Shown here piece by piece: positions 12,930 through 27,114 of a stretch of DNA of 64,000 bases; position 1 is the first letter of the stretch; each line of letters opens with the position of its first letter. The notes below the pieces were generated by a model that saw nothing but the letters and a program-made list of their open reading frames with translations, did not search any database and was not told the origin of the DNA. The stretch spans positions 1,612,001 through 1,676,000 of the forward strand of contig JAKSXM010000132.1 of NCBI GenBank assembly GCA_022575985.1. The letters run 5' to 3'. The translations under genes and the position numbers were made by a program. The DNA is from Anagrus nilaparvatae. Taxonomy: Eukaryota; Arthropoda; Insecta; Hymenoptera; Mymaridae.

Positions 12930-14818
12930 TAATAAACTGATCAGTATGTCACGCTTTTTTTCATCAGTAACTGATTACGCATGCGCACAAGTGGTTATAA
13001 TATTTTTTTATTTTAGTTTTGTTTTTATAAGGTTATGAAATTTGTTTTATAATTAGAAAATAATTAGTATCTTATTAAAATATGTTGGGATGTAAAAACG
13101 AATTTTTTATTCATGAAAACATTTTCCTCAATCTCCAAAACCTGCGGGTAATGTATAAACTTCCTTTTTCATATTTTTCCTTCCGGCATCTTGGAAAATC
13201 AGAAAATACATTAAGGTGAAAAATTGAAAATTTTTATCAATATAAACGCCTTTCTCAACCTCGAAAATCCCCTGGTAATGTTGAAAAAAGAGGCACAACT
13301 AAAATATGTATAAAATTGCAGTTGGAGTTATATATTATACTGTGAGAAATAGTTTCAAAAATAACAAGTTTCCAGGATAATAATATAATGAAGTAAATCA
13401 AAAATGTATCAACAAAAATTATTTTATGAACAAATTAAACATTATTGAATGTCAAATCACCAAATTTTTTTAAACAACATTTATTCAATTGATATTCTTA
13501 TAGATTACCATTCATCGAACTCATATAGCGGTGGATGGTTATAATGAAAATATCAATCTAACTATCTAAACAGAATGTATTCTAATTTGGCACAATGATT
13601 ATTTTTCATATATTCTACAATATGTCATCATGATTTAGAATATATTAACAGCAATTCTCTTTCTCATTTACTTACTCATGAATTCTAGAAGTTCTATTTT
13701 TTTAAGAATACTATATTATGAGTCTTGAATTTAAACTACTCAATAAATTCATTATATCAAGATGAAATATTCTTTAGAGTATAAAAACTAATCACTCTAC
13801 AAAATTAGAATACATTATGTCAACTCGTTGGCTTTACATTTTCAATGATGCTCTCCAACGAAATAGTGGTTCGATGATGAGTATTCTAAACATGAGCTCA
13901 TTATGATGATTTCAATTTTAATATTAGTCAGAGGATTTTTTCATTTGGCATGTTGGTTAGTTATTATACTCTAAAGAATATTTTATCTTGATATAATGAA
14001 TTTATTGAGTAGGTCAAATTCAAGACTCATAATATAGTATTCTTAAAAAAATAGAACTTCTAGAATTCATGAGTAAGTAAATGAGAAAGAAAATTGCTGT
14101 TAATATATTCTAAATCATGATGACATATTGTAGAATATATGAAAACTAATCATTGTGCCAAATTAGAATACATTCTGTTTAGATAGTTGGATTGATATTT
14201 TCATTATAACCATCCACCGCTATATGAGTTCGATGAATGGTAATCTATAAGAATATCAATTGAATAAATGTTGTTTAAAAAAATTTGGTGATTTGACATT
14301 CAATAATGTTTAATTTGTTCATAAAATAATTTTTGTTGATACATTTTTGATTTACTTCATTTTATTATTATCCTGGAAACTTGTTATTTTTGAAACTATT
14401 TCTCACAGTATAATATATAACTCCAACTGCAATTTTATACATATTTTAGTTGTGCCTCTTTTTTCAACATTACCAGGGGATTTTCGAGGTTGAGAAAGGC
14501 GTTTATATTGATAAAAATTTTCAATTTTTCACCTTAATGTATTTTCTGATTTTCCAAGATGCCAGAAGGAAAAATATGAAAAAGGAAGTTTATACATTAC
14601 CCGCAGGTTTTGGAGATTGAAAAAAATGTTTTCATGAATAAAAAATTCGTTTTTTCATCCCAACATATTTTAATAAGATACTAATTATTTTCTAATTATA
14701 AAGCAAATTTCATAACCTTATAAAAACAAAACTAAAATAAAAAAATATTATAACCACTTGTGCGCATGCGTAATCAGTTACTGATGAAAAAAAGCGTGAC
14801 ATACTGATCAGTTTATTA
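12930..14818. repeat. Giant foldback: 864-bp inverted arms around a 161-bp loop
   Basis: The two arms, 12930-13793 and 13955-14818, are nearly exact reverse complements along their whole length, with only scattered mismatches and a few small indels. The outer end of each arm is AATAAACTGATCAGTATGTC or its inverse. Outside the arms the flanks differ, but both hold small palindromes (ATCCGCCAAACGGAT on the left, ACGGATCCGT on the right). The loop contains a diverged copy of an arm segment (AGAATACATT, GTTGG, GTTCGATGA blocks). No reading frame is present. A transcript through it would form a very long double-stranded RNA. It resembles a Foldback-type or long-hairpin MITE; the family is unknown. 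Confidence 0.9.
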
Positions 14819-16499
14819 CCCGTAATACGGATCCGTACGGATTATAAAATTAGTTCTACGGATCCGTCCCGGATTTGAAACTTAGTTTCCTTGACAGCTG
14901 GGATAATATGAAAAAAAAATTTAATTTAATTTACTTTTTTTCTGCATTAAAAAAAAAAATCAAAGTAATTATACACTCTTTTATCATTATAATATAAATG
15001 AATGAAACTTTTTGTAAGTTTTAATATAGAGAAATTAGAATAAAAAAAAAAAAATTTTTTTTTCACAGTTTAATAAGAAAAATCTTATAATAAGGAAATA
15101 AATCTTCATTATTAATTTTTATTTTTTTTAATTAACATGCAGGATAAAAAGAAACTTAATTTTTTTATATTTAAATTAATTAGAAATTTTATTTCAACAA
15201 TTTTTTATTGAAAAAAGTACATTAAACGAGAGTTGAAATAACCTTTGACATATTTGGGTTACTAAAATTGTTTTTGTTTTGTCGAAAAAAAGAAAACATT
15301 TTGAGTTTCGTACAACAGATTCAGGATAAAACCAGAGGATAAACTTTTTGGCATTACGATTATAAGTTTCTGTTTTTATTGTGTTTTAGCATTGAACTTT
15401 TCCAAAAATGAATAAATTTAGTGACCCAAACAAAACAAATTTTTTTTGCATAAATTGAAGTGTCTAAAGTGTGTTATTTAGGGTACTTTGTAACTAATTA
15501 TAAATAATTTTAGTTTTTTTTTTTGGTATTAAAACTTTAATATTTTTTTATGAATTTAAAGAGACAGCTAATGAAAAATTTGTAGTTGGCCTTTTGCGAC
15601 AAATAACGGGTTTCACAACCCTCGAATAGAAAAAAAATGCCACCAATCGCAGTTCATGATTAGTAATTTCTAGAGCTATTTTATATTCTTTACTCAGGAA
15701 TTATTAAGATTAATTTAAAGTTTAATTTTAAACTCGATCAAGATCAACATAAATAAAAAAAATTAAACTGAATCTCTTTAAATATTTAAAATTGAAAAAA
15801 TAAAAGGAAAAGAAAAAATTTTACAGCAATTAATTGAATAATAAAGCGACTATTTATTTCTACATTTTCAGTGAATAAAAAAAGAAGAAACGTACTTCTT
15901 GGGAATCGACATTTACTTAACAGTGTAATAAAAGAAAAAAAAATTTTTTTTTTCTCTTTACTTTTCTCAAACTCTCTCTTCGTTTCAAATCGCGCATAAT
16001 TATAACAGTCTCACGTAATTAAATGGTGTATATAAAAAAGAAAAAAAAAATTCTATGTATATTCTATTAGATCCAAAGAAAGAAAAAGAAAAATATAAAT
16101 TAAAAGCTTTTCAATATTTTCTAACGTTTTATAATATGTAACTAGGTACGAAGTAAGTATATATTAGAGTGCTTCTTACTTTTATGTAAAAATATAGAAA
16201 TTGAGAGCTTTGATTGATTTTTAAGCCTTGTTTACTAATTAAGGGTATGAATGTGATTAGTACTTGCATGTTAGGATCTTAATTTTGATGCAAAATAAGA
16301 AAATTATTATAAAATAGGTATTTTTATTCAAGATAAAAAATTAGCTTTTCGAAACCAAATTTACAAATTTTTATTTTTAATAATAGAGTGCTTGGATGGG
16401 AGTTCCGAGCCATACAAGCCTCCTATTGTAACTACAGAGCGAAACTAACAAGGGGAGATCGGAACATTTAGGTCACCAAATTACAATCTATAATTATGG
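14819..16499. other. A+T-rich sequence, no supported gene
   Basis: It begins with a GGATCC-type palindrome cluster (14825-14870) next to the giant foldback, then continues as homopolymer-rich A/T. A half copy of the CCAAATCGCAG element may lie at about 15635-15665. Nothing else is supported. Confidence 0.5.
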
Positions 16500-17345
16500 A
16501 TGACTTTAATATGCTGAAAAAATACCCAGGATACCCACTGTTTATTCCTACACACCTTCTAGACCTAGAAACGCAGGGCTCAATGTAACGACAATATTAT
16601 AAAATAGGGTATTTAAGCATTTTTCCAAATAACGCTGTCATCTTGCGTTTCAACCAAAATACTTTCAATTGGTCTTATTTTTTTTGCATAAGTGTCACCT
16701 TTTGGCCCAAAATGACGAATTTTAAAATTGCTGCTAACATTGTAATTTTTGATGAAAATGAGTTTGATAGGTCTCAAAAATTTTATGCAAGTTTTAAGTA
16801 TCTAAACAATTTTTATTCATCCTTTTTGCTTTGTACTTTTTTCCGAGATATGACTCCAAAAAGATAGTCATAAAATATGATTATTTTTTTATATACCTTT
16901 AACCGAGACTGTCTTTAAATGATCAAATCTTCTAAATAATCAAAAAGGAACAAATGAAAGTTTTGGAAACCTAGAGGTCATAAAAAATTTTTGAGGCCTA
17001 TAAGAACTATTTTTATTAAAATTGCAACTTTGACAGCAGCTTAAAAATTGTTCATTTTGGGTCAAAAATGAACATTTGCTTTATTAACTATAGCGATGAG
17101 AGAATCGGTGATAAAAATTGCGGTTTACGAGGAATAAAAGATAGCACTTATATACAAAAAAAATGAGATCAAACGTAAGTATTTTTGTTAAAATGTAATA
17201 TGACGGCGTTATTTGGAAAATTGACTAAAAACCCTATTTTATTATAATGTCATAACATTGAGCCCTGTGTTTCTAGGCCCAGAAAGCGCGTTGGAATAAA
17301 CGGAGGGTATCTTGTGTATTTTTTTAACATATTAAAGTCAAGTAA
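16500..17345. mobile_element. Non-autonomous element with TIRs of about 150 bp
   Basis: The left end (ACTTTAATATGCTGAAAAAA, then ACCCAGGATACCC, CTAGAAACGCAGGGCTCAAT, CCAAATAACGCTGTCAT) is repeated inverted at the right end (ATGACGGCGTTATTTGGAA, ATTGAGCCCTGTGTTTCTAG, GGGTATCTTGTGTA, CATATTAAAGT). Each arm is about 150 bp with roughly one mismatch in eight. The middle is A/T-rich with a 74-codon open frame (16643-16867) of no recognisable family. Confidence 0.75.
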
Positions 17346-20300
17346 TTTAGCAACCCAAATTTTCCGTTGAAAGTTTTTAATTACTTTTAGATTTTTTGGA
17401 CATGATTTAAAGGAAATTATTTATCAGATAGATTTTATATTTGAAATTTAAGCTTTTGTAATTGTTTAGATGCAGGAAAAATTTATGTGTCATGTGAATT
17501 ATACGTACTTACAAAGGGCTTGTACCGCTAAAATTCAAGGAAAATTAAGCTGACAGGAAGTCTTTAAAAGTACGTAACTAGCAAACGAGATAAGTGAAAA
17601 TTTGGAAACTGTAACTGTCAGACTATTCGAATCGTAAGACTATTTGGCGATCAATTTCTCAGAACTTTTTATCTTAAAGCTCGTAAAAATGTTTTTTTTT
17701 AATTAAGCTAATTTTAGTTTCTAGTTGCGTTGCTAGGCAATTATTTTTCTGAGAACGGAAAATTTTTGGAACGTTGAAAATTGCAGAAATTTTTAAACAG
17801 TCATTATTAAAAAGTTGTTAAATCCAAGAGTACAGTGGATTTCAGAAAATAGGTTAAAAAAAGTTTATCTACAAACTTTCAAAAGCGTTACCTCGAAGCA
17901 ACGTTGGGCTAGAGGGGCCAAAATCGGACTTTACATTCCATTGTTATAAGAAAACCATTTTATGTTTTTTTTGCATTCGAATTTTAAGAGCTTTCATGAG
18001 TCAAATTTTAAAATTCCTAATTTTTCTAAATCTTTATTTTTGACCCTTTCATTAAAATTTCGTCAAATAATTACCAGGCTAATATGCAATATTTTGCACG
18101 TATAAAAAAATTTAAACGATAATCATTAGTTTGTATTTAAAAAAAAGAGTAAAAAATGTTCGCATGGATTAAAAAAACCAGTGTAAAGTGCATCTAAAAA
18201 ATAAAAAAAAAATCTTGATGTTTAGAGTACATAAACAGAAAGAGAAAGACAGACTATCAAGAGAAATAGAGTGTTGTGTCATTATTGATCGTAAAATACA
18301 GCAGAGAAGAAGATTTTAAAAAATATATGTGAGAAAGATGATGATTCTTTAGGACACGTATGAATTTTTTATAAAAAATGAGTCTGACAAAGACAAGAAA
18401 TTTTAAATCTCTAAGGTTCTCTCTTCCTCTCTCTTTCTGTATAAAGTTGTTGTAAGCTTTTATACTTTAGAGTGTAAATGACGTAATCGAGTCGTCGTTG
18501 AAAGCTCTCCTTCTTTCTCCTTCGTTCCATATATACTCACTATATTAGATATAATAGTTCTGGACAAGTTTTATAAGTATCTAAAATTTATTATAATACA
18601 ACTTGAGATTCACTATTTTTTTTATTTATTATAATATAATTGTTTTTTAACAAAAAACTTTTCTTTTTTTTTCTATTGAAATTTTTTATGCACGAAATTT
18701 ACATTTTTATTGTCTATGGGATTTCAATTTATTTAAAGGATAATAAAACTAGCTTATTATTTTAAATATTTTATTACGTTCGTGTAATAAACATTACTTT
18801 TTTTTAAATTGACTATTTAATAAAATTTTATTGATTATTTAATAAAATAACAAAATTTTAATTTTAGTTTTTATTCTCTGAATTTTTTATGAAGATTTAT
18901 TAGAAGAATTTTAATTTTATTGGTGGAATTGATTATTAAAATTTTTTTTTGAAGGATTTTAGATTTGGATTTATTATTAGCTCACAATTTTTATCTGAAT
19001 TTTTTAATTATTCAGGAATTGGTTGAAAAAATGATTTTTACAGATATTTTTTTAATTTACTTCCCTATTTTTAATTTTGAATACTGAATTACACGACTTT
19101 AATGGTTTTTCCCCCAAAAAATCCAAGCAAAGCAACCTGATAGTGTAGTTTACAAAACTTGTGAATGTAAGTCTTCAATGACTTTTCATTTGATATCTAA
19201 AACTATCAAAGGGTGAAATTTATTGTACCTGATCAAGTTGCATTAAATGTTCGTATATGAATGAAAAATTTCATTATCGAAAACACTTTGTAAAGCTTTT
19301 TGTTACTATGCTAATATTTTTACTATTTTACAAATCTTTCAAAATATTGTACTTTTGATTTTAAAATATTCTTTCCTAATTACGCTATAATTTAAAACAT
19401 ACAAAAAATAGAATTGCATTGGAAAATTGTTTTTTATTTTATTCTATGAAATATTTTTTTTGGGGACGAATTCGTGCCTAAAAATTGAGCAGGTGAGCTA
19501 ATATAAATTTTTGTTTACCCAGTTACCAAAAAGAATTATTTTATTTCTGCGAGTTTCAGTTAATAATTTCTTAAATTTTAGTTTTTACTCATAAAACAAA
19601 TCAGAATTTAAATTGTTTATTCATTTTGTCCAAAATTTAATTTTTACTTTGATTTTTGGTAATATTCAATTAGAATGCAGACAGAGACTATTTATCATCA
19701 ACTAACGCTTCTTTTAAAATAATTAGTATACTTCAAACTGACAGATTGTTTGGAGGGTATTGAGTTCAAAAAATAAATTAACTTAATTTCCTGATATTAA
19801 TCTATTCCCAATAAATTTAAATAATCACTTTTTTCATCAAAATGGTCAAAATAACTTAATTTCGCCTAAATTTAATTAATTTTCAAAACTTTGTCATTAA
19901 AATATAACAGAATTTAATAATTGCAATTAAACAATAATTAAATTTGACTGCTAAATAATCCTGTAACTCAACACAGTAAACAAAAACGGATAAACTTACA
20001 CTTCTTGTTTTCGTCGATTAAAAATTCTTGTCACGTTTTTATCTCTTTCTCTCTCTCTCATCTCATAATATTTAAAAATATGATACTTTTTCCACGTTTA
20101 TTAAATTATTAAATTTTTTTCCCATTTTTTTTTTACTCTATCGGACGTAAAAAATCATGAACAATAAAGTAAAGGCAATCAACACACACATGTTTGAAAA
20201 TAAACCACCCCTTACGTATAATAACCTTAAATTCTAATTATATTTACCTTTGGCTTTTTTTTATTTTCATTGTGGCTAACTTTTTTTTAAATTTTTTTTT

Positions 20301-23300
20301 AAATATCTTGAGTGATGATTTTTATATTTTTGCCACTTTTATTTAACCAAAATCATTAAATACAAAAAAATAAAATAAAATCATAATTTTAATGAAAATC
20401 TTCAGTTGTTGCCTTAGAGAATCCATTAAATCTTCAAAATGATGATTTTGGATGTTTTTTTTTTTAATAATAAGAAAAAAAAAATTATACTTTTTTTTGA
20501 GCTAGCTTTGTTCTTCTATTCAAGTAGATAAAAAAAAATTCTACACTCCAAAAAATAAAAAAAATCTTTTATTATATATTTTTTTTTGTTCAAACTCTTA
20601 TCTTGTTAAAAAATTTTTCTCTTATTCTATTGACGGAGTGAAAAAAAATAAACAAACCAGAGACTGAAAAATTTATAAGAGTGTGAATGTTAACGCTTCG
20701 AAGTAATTATACTTACAGTTTGCGTGACTTTGTGTTACGTAACATTTATGATTTTTTTTTATGTGGTTTTTTTTCGAAAAAAAATATTCAAAGTTTAAAA
20801 TAATGGCTTTTTTACAAATTTTTGGATTTTAGCCAATAAAATTATTCACCGATTAAAGAAATTATTGTGATCCGGAATTTAAAAAAATATAAATCAAAGA
20901 TTTTTTCTTTATTTTATGGTAGTTTTTACTTGATTCTTTTTAAAAGTGATAAATAAAAAAGTCATGACTAATTTCTAGTAATAATTTTCATGACACTTTT
21001 TTGATAATCACTTTTTTAAACTCGTTCTCACAGAATTTATTTTTTTCCGAGAAAAATCAAGTATTTTTTGAAAAATATTTTTTAATGCTTTTTTCGTATA
21101 GAAAGAAAAATAAAAATCAATTTTTTTTTTAACACTAAAAGTGTCAACAGTAAGAGCAAATAACTGAGGTTTATTATACTGAATTTATAGTACTTCTAAT
21201 TCTATTCTATTTTCCAACCGTCGCGTAACAGATAAAAATTTTTTTTTTCTTTCTAGACAATGCATTAAAAAAATTGAAATCATGCAATTTTTTAGAAGAA
21301 AAACTTTTTTTTTTTTTTTAATCAAACACTCATTTTTTTTTGTAAAATTTTGAATTAAAAGAAGAAAAAAAAATCACCTTAGAAAATTGTTATTTTTTAC
21401 CTGGTTTTCGAGAGTTCATTAGCATGAATAATTTCCAAAATATCAGCTTAAAAACTTGATAAAATTAAATTCTTTTTTATTAAATTCAAAATAATGAAGA
21501 AAATTATTTCTTCTTCAAATATTCTTCAATCGATGAGAAATTTTCTTTTTTAATGTCTTTCTTCGTAATGAAGAATAAAGTAATCTTGTCACTCGTAGAT
21601 AGCACAGATTTTACAATAAATAGAAAAAAATGTTATGTAAAAAATAAAAATTAAAATAAATAAAAATTAATTAGAAAAACAAAAAATAATTTTTTTTTTA
21701 TTTTCTTCTGAAGAACTTTCTTTTTTTAATTTTAAACCAAATCACATAAATTGTAACTTTTTTTTAAAAAATTGTAATAAATTTTGAAATTACACGACGA
21801 CGGCGACTTACGGCGAAGAAAAAAATCTCGTATTTTTAAAAACCAGCGAAAATATGAATTTTAACCATACGAAGTTATCAGAACGGGAGCATCCTCCCTA
21901 ATGAGTTGCGCGTTGCATGTGCGAGGTATTATATGAGGGAGTTTGTGTAGTTACTATATCGTTGTCTTCTTTTTTATAAAAAAATGTATATTTTCTCACT
22001 CTGTTATATTACAAAAGAGGATTTAAAGCGCAGGTCAATAACCAACCCTCTCTTTGATACACAAAATACCCTTATTTTACTTGTCAGCAGTGAGTATACG
22101 AACTCACTTGAACTATTACGCTACCTACCCCAACTAATCTTTCGGTTGAGTCAGTCTTATCAAGCGTTTCATACGAGATGGATGTTTCATTTTTTCTCAT
22201 TTTAGATTATCTTTGTAAATTATTTAAAAAAAAAGAAAGCACTTAAAAATATTACTTTTCTTAAATATTCCTTGTAGTATAAAATAATTGCCAACTTTTA
22301 AAATAATTGTCAAATTAGAAAATATGAAAGACAGTTAAATTTTTCTTTTTTTTTTTTTTTTTCTTAACATGTGTCATATAAAAGAAAAAGTTTTTCTGCT
22401 TCTTCTTATTTTGCATGTCATATAAATACTTTATATTTTTTTTATTGCTATTAAAGTTTTCCAAAAATTTGTAAACTAAATTTACAAACTTATGTACGTA
22501 TGAAAGTCTTTCATTTAGAAAACTTACGAAAATTTTCTCTTTCTCGCTCTAATTTATAAGAGCTTTTAAGCTAATTAGGACACTTTATATAAAATATATT
22601 TTAAAATACTTATTTCTGTATGGAAAAAAAAAGTTTTATAAATTGAAAAGCAACTTATTTTAAATTTAGTTTTGCAAAAAATTTTTAAAAAATTATTAAA
22701 CTTTATTTTAGAAATCAAACTTTTAAGTTTTTATTTCTTACAATTATTGATGATTGTTTTAAATTTTATAGGTTGGTAGGATTAATTTTTTTGAGGTCAG
22801 AAAAATATATCCAATAAATTCACGAGGATGTAACGACTGTTGGCTGAAATCCTGTGATCAGTAATTAGTAGCTTTTAGGTACTTTTTTCAATTTCGTAAA
22901 TAATTGTATTTCAAAATTTTCATAAATAAAAGCCATGCTAGGTTGGAAAAAAATCCGTTTACAAATTTTTTTAGCTCATACGATTGCAAGTGACTTGAAA
23001 TGCAAAAAAAGTTTAAGCAAATTTTCGCTTAGGTGATTGAGATCGCAGCACCAAGATGAAACTTGTAAAATAAAAATATTTTTTTATTTCTTTACACTTA
23101 GAGCCGTTTACTTTGACTAAACTCATTGAAAAAGTTAAATCATGCATCAATAATCTACTTTCTTCTCCCTAGTCGCATAGTATCGTCTCACTTGCTCCCA
23201 CTCTGCCTAAAACCTAAATCCTTTCTAAATCAGCCCTTAAAACATAAATCATAATTTATCAAGTACGCAGTAATTGATAAAAATTATTTTACAAATTGGA

Positions 23301-26300
23301 ATTGAACTAGAGGTTTAAGTATCTTAAAGAAACAGAAAAGAGTATTACAGGGATAAAGAACATAAGCTGACAAGTAAATATATATCAGGATTTTTCAAAA
23401 AAAAAATTGTAAGTTCAAGGAAAATTTTATTAAATGTAAATAATAATAAAAAAGTAATTTTTATAAATTCAGGAAGTAAAAAGAACAGAAAAATTCAGCA
23501 AAAATTCAATGTAAACAACAACTTTTTTTGGTCTCTAAAAGAAAAAGTATATTTCCAGAAAATACTTTCTATTACTACAGTAAAATACAAAAAGTCTTGA
23601 TAAGGATAATAATAATTCTTAATGCGAAACTTGACTAATAATATTTCTTGTAAACGAAGTACTAAAATTCATAAAAAAAAAATATAAATTTTCTAGGGCA
23701 TAAATTTTAATCGATTTTCGTATATATATATTTAAAATTACTATTATTCGTATAGCTTTTATATATAGTGATTATCAACACGAACGTTTATGCATATTCA
23801 AAAGTCCGTTTAATTACCAAAACGAAAATACCGTTGAGGCATCTTGAAAGACATGATGTTTACGTGCTAAAATTTTACATATATAAGTGCTATTCAAAAG
23901 GAATAAAATCCCTTTTATATAATTAAATTTAAAATTTTTTTCTTCCTTTTTTTTTTTAAATATACTATTCAATCTTCTTTATGCTTGTTTCAACCAAGAA
24001 TAAATATTAATGAAAAATTTATTTTATACTTTTTTTTTTTCTGTTAAATAAATTTTTACTTTTTCATATTTTTTGGTGTCTGTGCGATTACGTGTTTGAA
24101 ATTGAAAGAAATTTTAAAAAATAGTACTTTACTGCTTGATTACTTGACAGAAATTGGTCTGGGGGGTCAAACAATTTTTAAAAATAATTATAACATTAAG
24201 AAAGTAAGATTAGTTGTAGATTAGTGAGTTTAAAATGACCTTATTTTGTTCCAAAATTATGATAAATTTTTTCTGAAGTAAAATTTCCTCTTCCCTAATA
24301 ATTACCGCCCTAAAAATCTAAACGTATAATTAACAAAATTCGACCCCCTTCGGTTCATCACGGTATCAGCTTACGTTAAGTAAGGGAGTATCTAATTATT
24401 TATTGCGAGGGCCTTACCTCCGGCCTCCTTTGGTGTATTAATTCTTTTTAATATTATCCTTTTTTTTATTACTTTATTAATTATTAAATATTTGGTACAC
24501 ATCGAGGAAATGGCTAAGGGAGCACTGGGCCATACACCATTTGAATATACCAGCCCAGGATTCTTTCAAGATTCAATTTTGGTCTACCACGTGCTACCCA
24601 GACATCCATTACGATTCCGACTTAAAAAACAAAAAATTTTGTTTCAAATTTAATGCTCCTTAATGGAAGGTATTTATATGTGTAATTAAATCTAGCATAT
24701 ACTTTTTGCACACGTTTTTGTATGTGCATGAATAAACACACTCGTACGTTAATCCTAAAGCACTCATCCAAGTGTTCATGTATTTCTAAAAACTTTGTTT
24801 CTTTGCTAAATCAATCGAAAGTTTGGAAAAAAAAAATTTTTTAAGCGAAAACACATTCAATAAATCATAAGTACATTTAATTAGATTATAAGAAAATTTA
24901 TCTTATATATATAAAGTAACAAGCAAAACACTAAACTATTATAAAAGTTTTAGTAAATTAAATTGAATTGATTGACAGACGGTTTATCTAGAATTATTAT
25001 TAAATTAAAAAAATAAAAACTTAAGTAATATACAAGTAAACTTTTCTTTAAATCTTATTCAATACTCAATTATTATTATAAATTTAATTTTACCTATTAA
25101 ATTTAAGACAGTCAAAACTATGATTTATAACAAATAAAAACTACAAATTTATTATTTAAAAAAAATGTAATTGACGCTTAAAGTTACTTAAAGTTTTAAT
25201 ATGAACTTTTAAATCCTCATTTAAAAAAAAAAAAATTTATTATTTATTATGTACATGCGTCTCTATTACCACTGAGCATCAGATGTTTGAATTTTTTAAA
25301 TATAATTTATAGTTTGTACTTGTATTGGAAGATTTTCTTTTCTCTTAATTTAATTTAACATGTTTTAAATTATAAAAAGATTAAGAATGTCATGCTAAAA
25401 AGTTATTTTATGTTTTTTTAATGAATTATTGTTTGTATTCAAGCTGATGAATTTTTTTCATTTACTGGTTGTAGTTAGTGTTTCTATTTACCTTGTGGTA
25501 TAATTTTGGGACATAATTTGTAAAATTTAGGATTAAATAATTTAAATGTGATTATTTTAAAAATTTAATTTTTAAATTCATTTCTTGGGTTTAAATTATT
25601 AACCTTTTTTAGTTCATTTTAAGTAGTATAAGCAACTTTTAAGTCAGACGCAAATTAATAAATACTAACTATAAAAATTAAAAAAGAGTATTTGGGGGGG
25701 GGGTATTTGATTTAATTATGAATTATGAGGTGAAAAAATTTACTGTGAAAAAGTTTGGAGAATATTGAGTTTTGGTTTGAATTAGACTTTAAAAATTTTT
25801 TGTCGTTTCTTTGCCTAAATTGTATCGGATTCTTAAAAAACTTGAAAATTAGATATTTTTTAAGAATTCACCGTAAAATCAGTGGATAATATTTTTTTTC
25901 CAATTTCTAACATGAATTGCACATTCAAGGATGCAACAAATATCTTACGTAACATGTGGGTTGAAATTGATTATTTTGTCCTAAATTCTGTAACTCGAAA
26001 GATAAGACACTTAAATTGTAAGGATTAGGGTTCGTATAATTAAATGAATCTAACCAGATTTCACGAGTGTGAAATATAGTAATATTTATTACTATTGCTT
26101 GTTTTCTACCCAAAAGGTTAAAGGGCTTATTAGCTAAAAGCAAGCTGATCTTACTAAGGCGTGAAAGTGGTTGCACATATAGCAGGCATTGAAATAAACT
26201 CAAAAAAAGAAAACTCGACTAATATGCACAAAAACTTTAGCATTATACTAAACTTAATAACAGCAAGGTTTCAGTTTAAGAGTTTTACAAATGCACCATG

Positions 26301-27109
26301 AAGGCTGGCTCTTTAATAAGAGATGAAAGATAAAATAGAAAACAAGGAGTAAGATAAAATCTATTAAAAATTTAAAAGAAAAATTTATTGCAGATAATTA
26401 ACCTATTCTTTTTAAAAATCATGAATTTTCAACCAATCAAAAACAATGCAATATACAAATATATTAATTTTTTAGATATAATTCACTAATTTAAAAAAAA
26501 ATTACAAAAAAAAATATAATTACTTTTATATATTAAAACCTTGCATGATTCGCGTTTCTCTTATCTATTCCACGTACACGTGTATACGTACTACACACAG
26601 ATACTACACAAAACTTAAGCATGTATTCTTTTATACAGTTAATTTACTTTTTAAGCTTTGATTATTTCTTTTTCTTTAAAGCCCTTTTTATTATAAATAC
26701 TATTATAATATTGTTAGAAAAATTTATCTTTTTTTTTTTTTTTAAATTAAATGAACTTTTTTTTTTTTAATGCTATTTAACAGACAGATAGAATTTTTTG
26801 TATGTATAAAAAAAAAATCAATGATATATTTTTTTTTTTTTACTAAGAAAAATAAAAAGAATAAGGTAATCGTTTATTTTAGTTTATTTCTTTTGGTTTT
26901 ATATACAGTTTTGTAAAAAAAGTGATACAAGTAAGCAAATAATATACTCCTTAGAGAATTATAAAGATCTATCAAAGTCATTTATTTTTATTTAATACTA
27001 TTATAAATAAATTGAGACAAATTTATCATAAGATAAGTTTTCATTTTTAAATGCATTCGATTTATAATATTGGACAATTTTTTTTTTTGGGCTTTATTTG
27101 TAAATTTCT
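17346..27109. other. Long gene-free A+T-rich stretch
   Basis: Almost 10 kb of homopolymer-rich sequence with no supported exon. Local features: a GA/CT-rich patch at 18220-18545 ending in a higher-G+C piece (GACGTAATCGAGTCGTCG); very long T and A tracts at 18.6-21.7 kb; a higher-G+C block at 21790-21960 (ACGACGACGGCGACTTACGG, GCGCGTTGCATGTGCG) with a TATATAA-like site that could be a promoter or 5' untranslated exon; and a moderately G+C-rich, unrecognised block at 24330-24640. Open frames at 21984-22205 (+) and 25925-26203 (-) have no supporting evidence. The stretch could be intron or intergenic. Confidence 0.45.
21790..21960. promoter_or_regulatory. Possible promoter or 5' exon (G+C island in A+T desert)
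   Basis: Unusually rich in CpG for this window, with repeated GACGGCGAC-like words, a GCGCGTTGCATGTGCG motif, and TATATAA on the minus strand close by. It lies between long A/T tracts. The composition suggests a promoter or untranslated first exon, perhaps of a leftward gene, but no coding exon is attached to it. Confidence 0.2.
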
Positions 27110-27114
27110 TGAAT

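Noticed and set aside
16394..16412. GTGCTTGGATGGGA, resembling part of 5S rRNA
   Set aside because: Only about 14 bases match. The internal control region and stems of 5S rRNA are missing.
25925..26203. 92-codon minus-strand frame
   Set aside because: Longest frame in the desert, but it has no start context, homology or neighbouring exon. Chance cannot be excluded.
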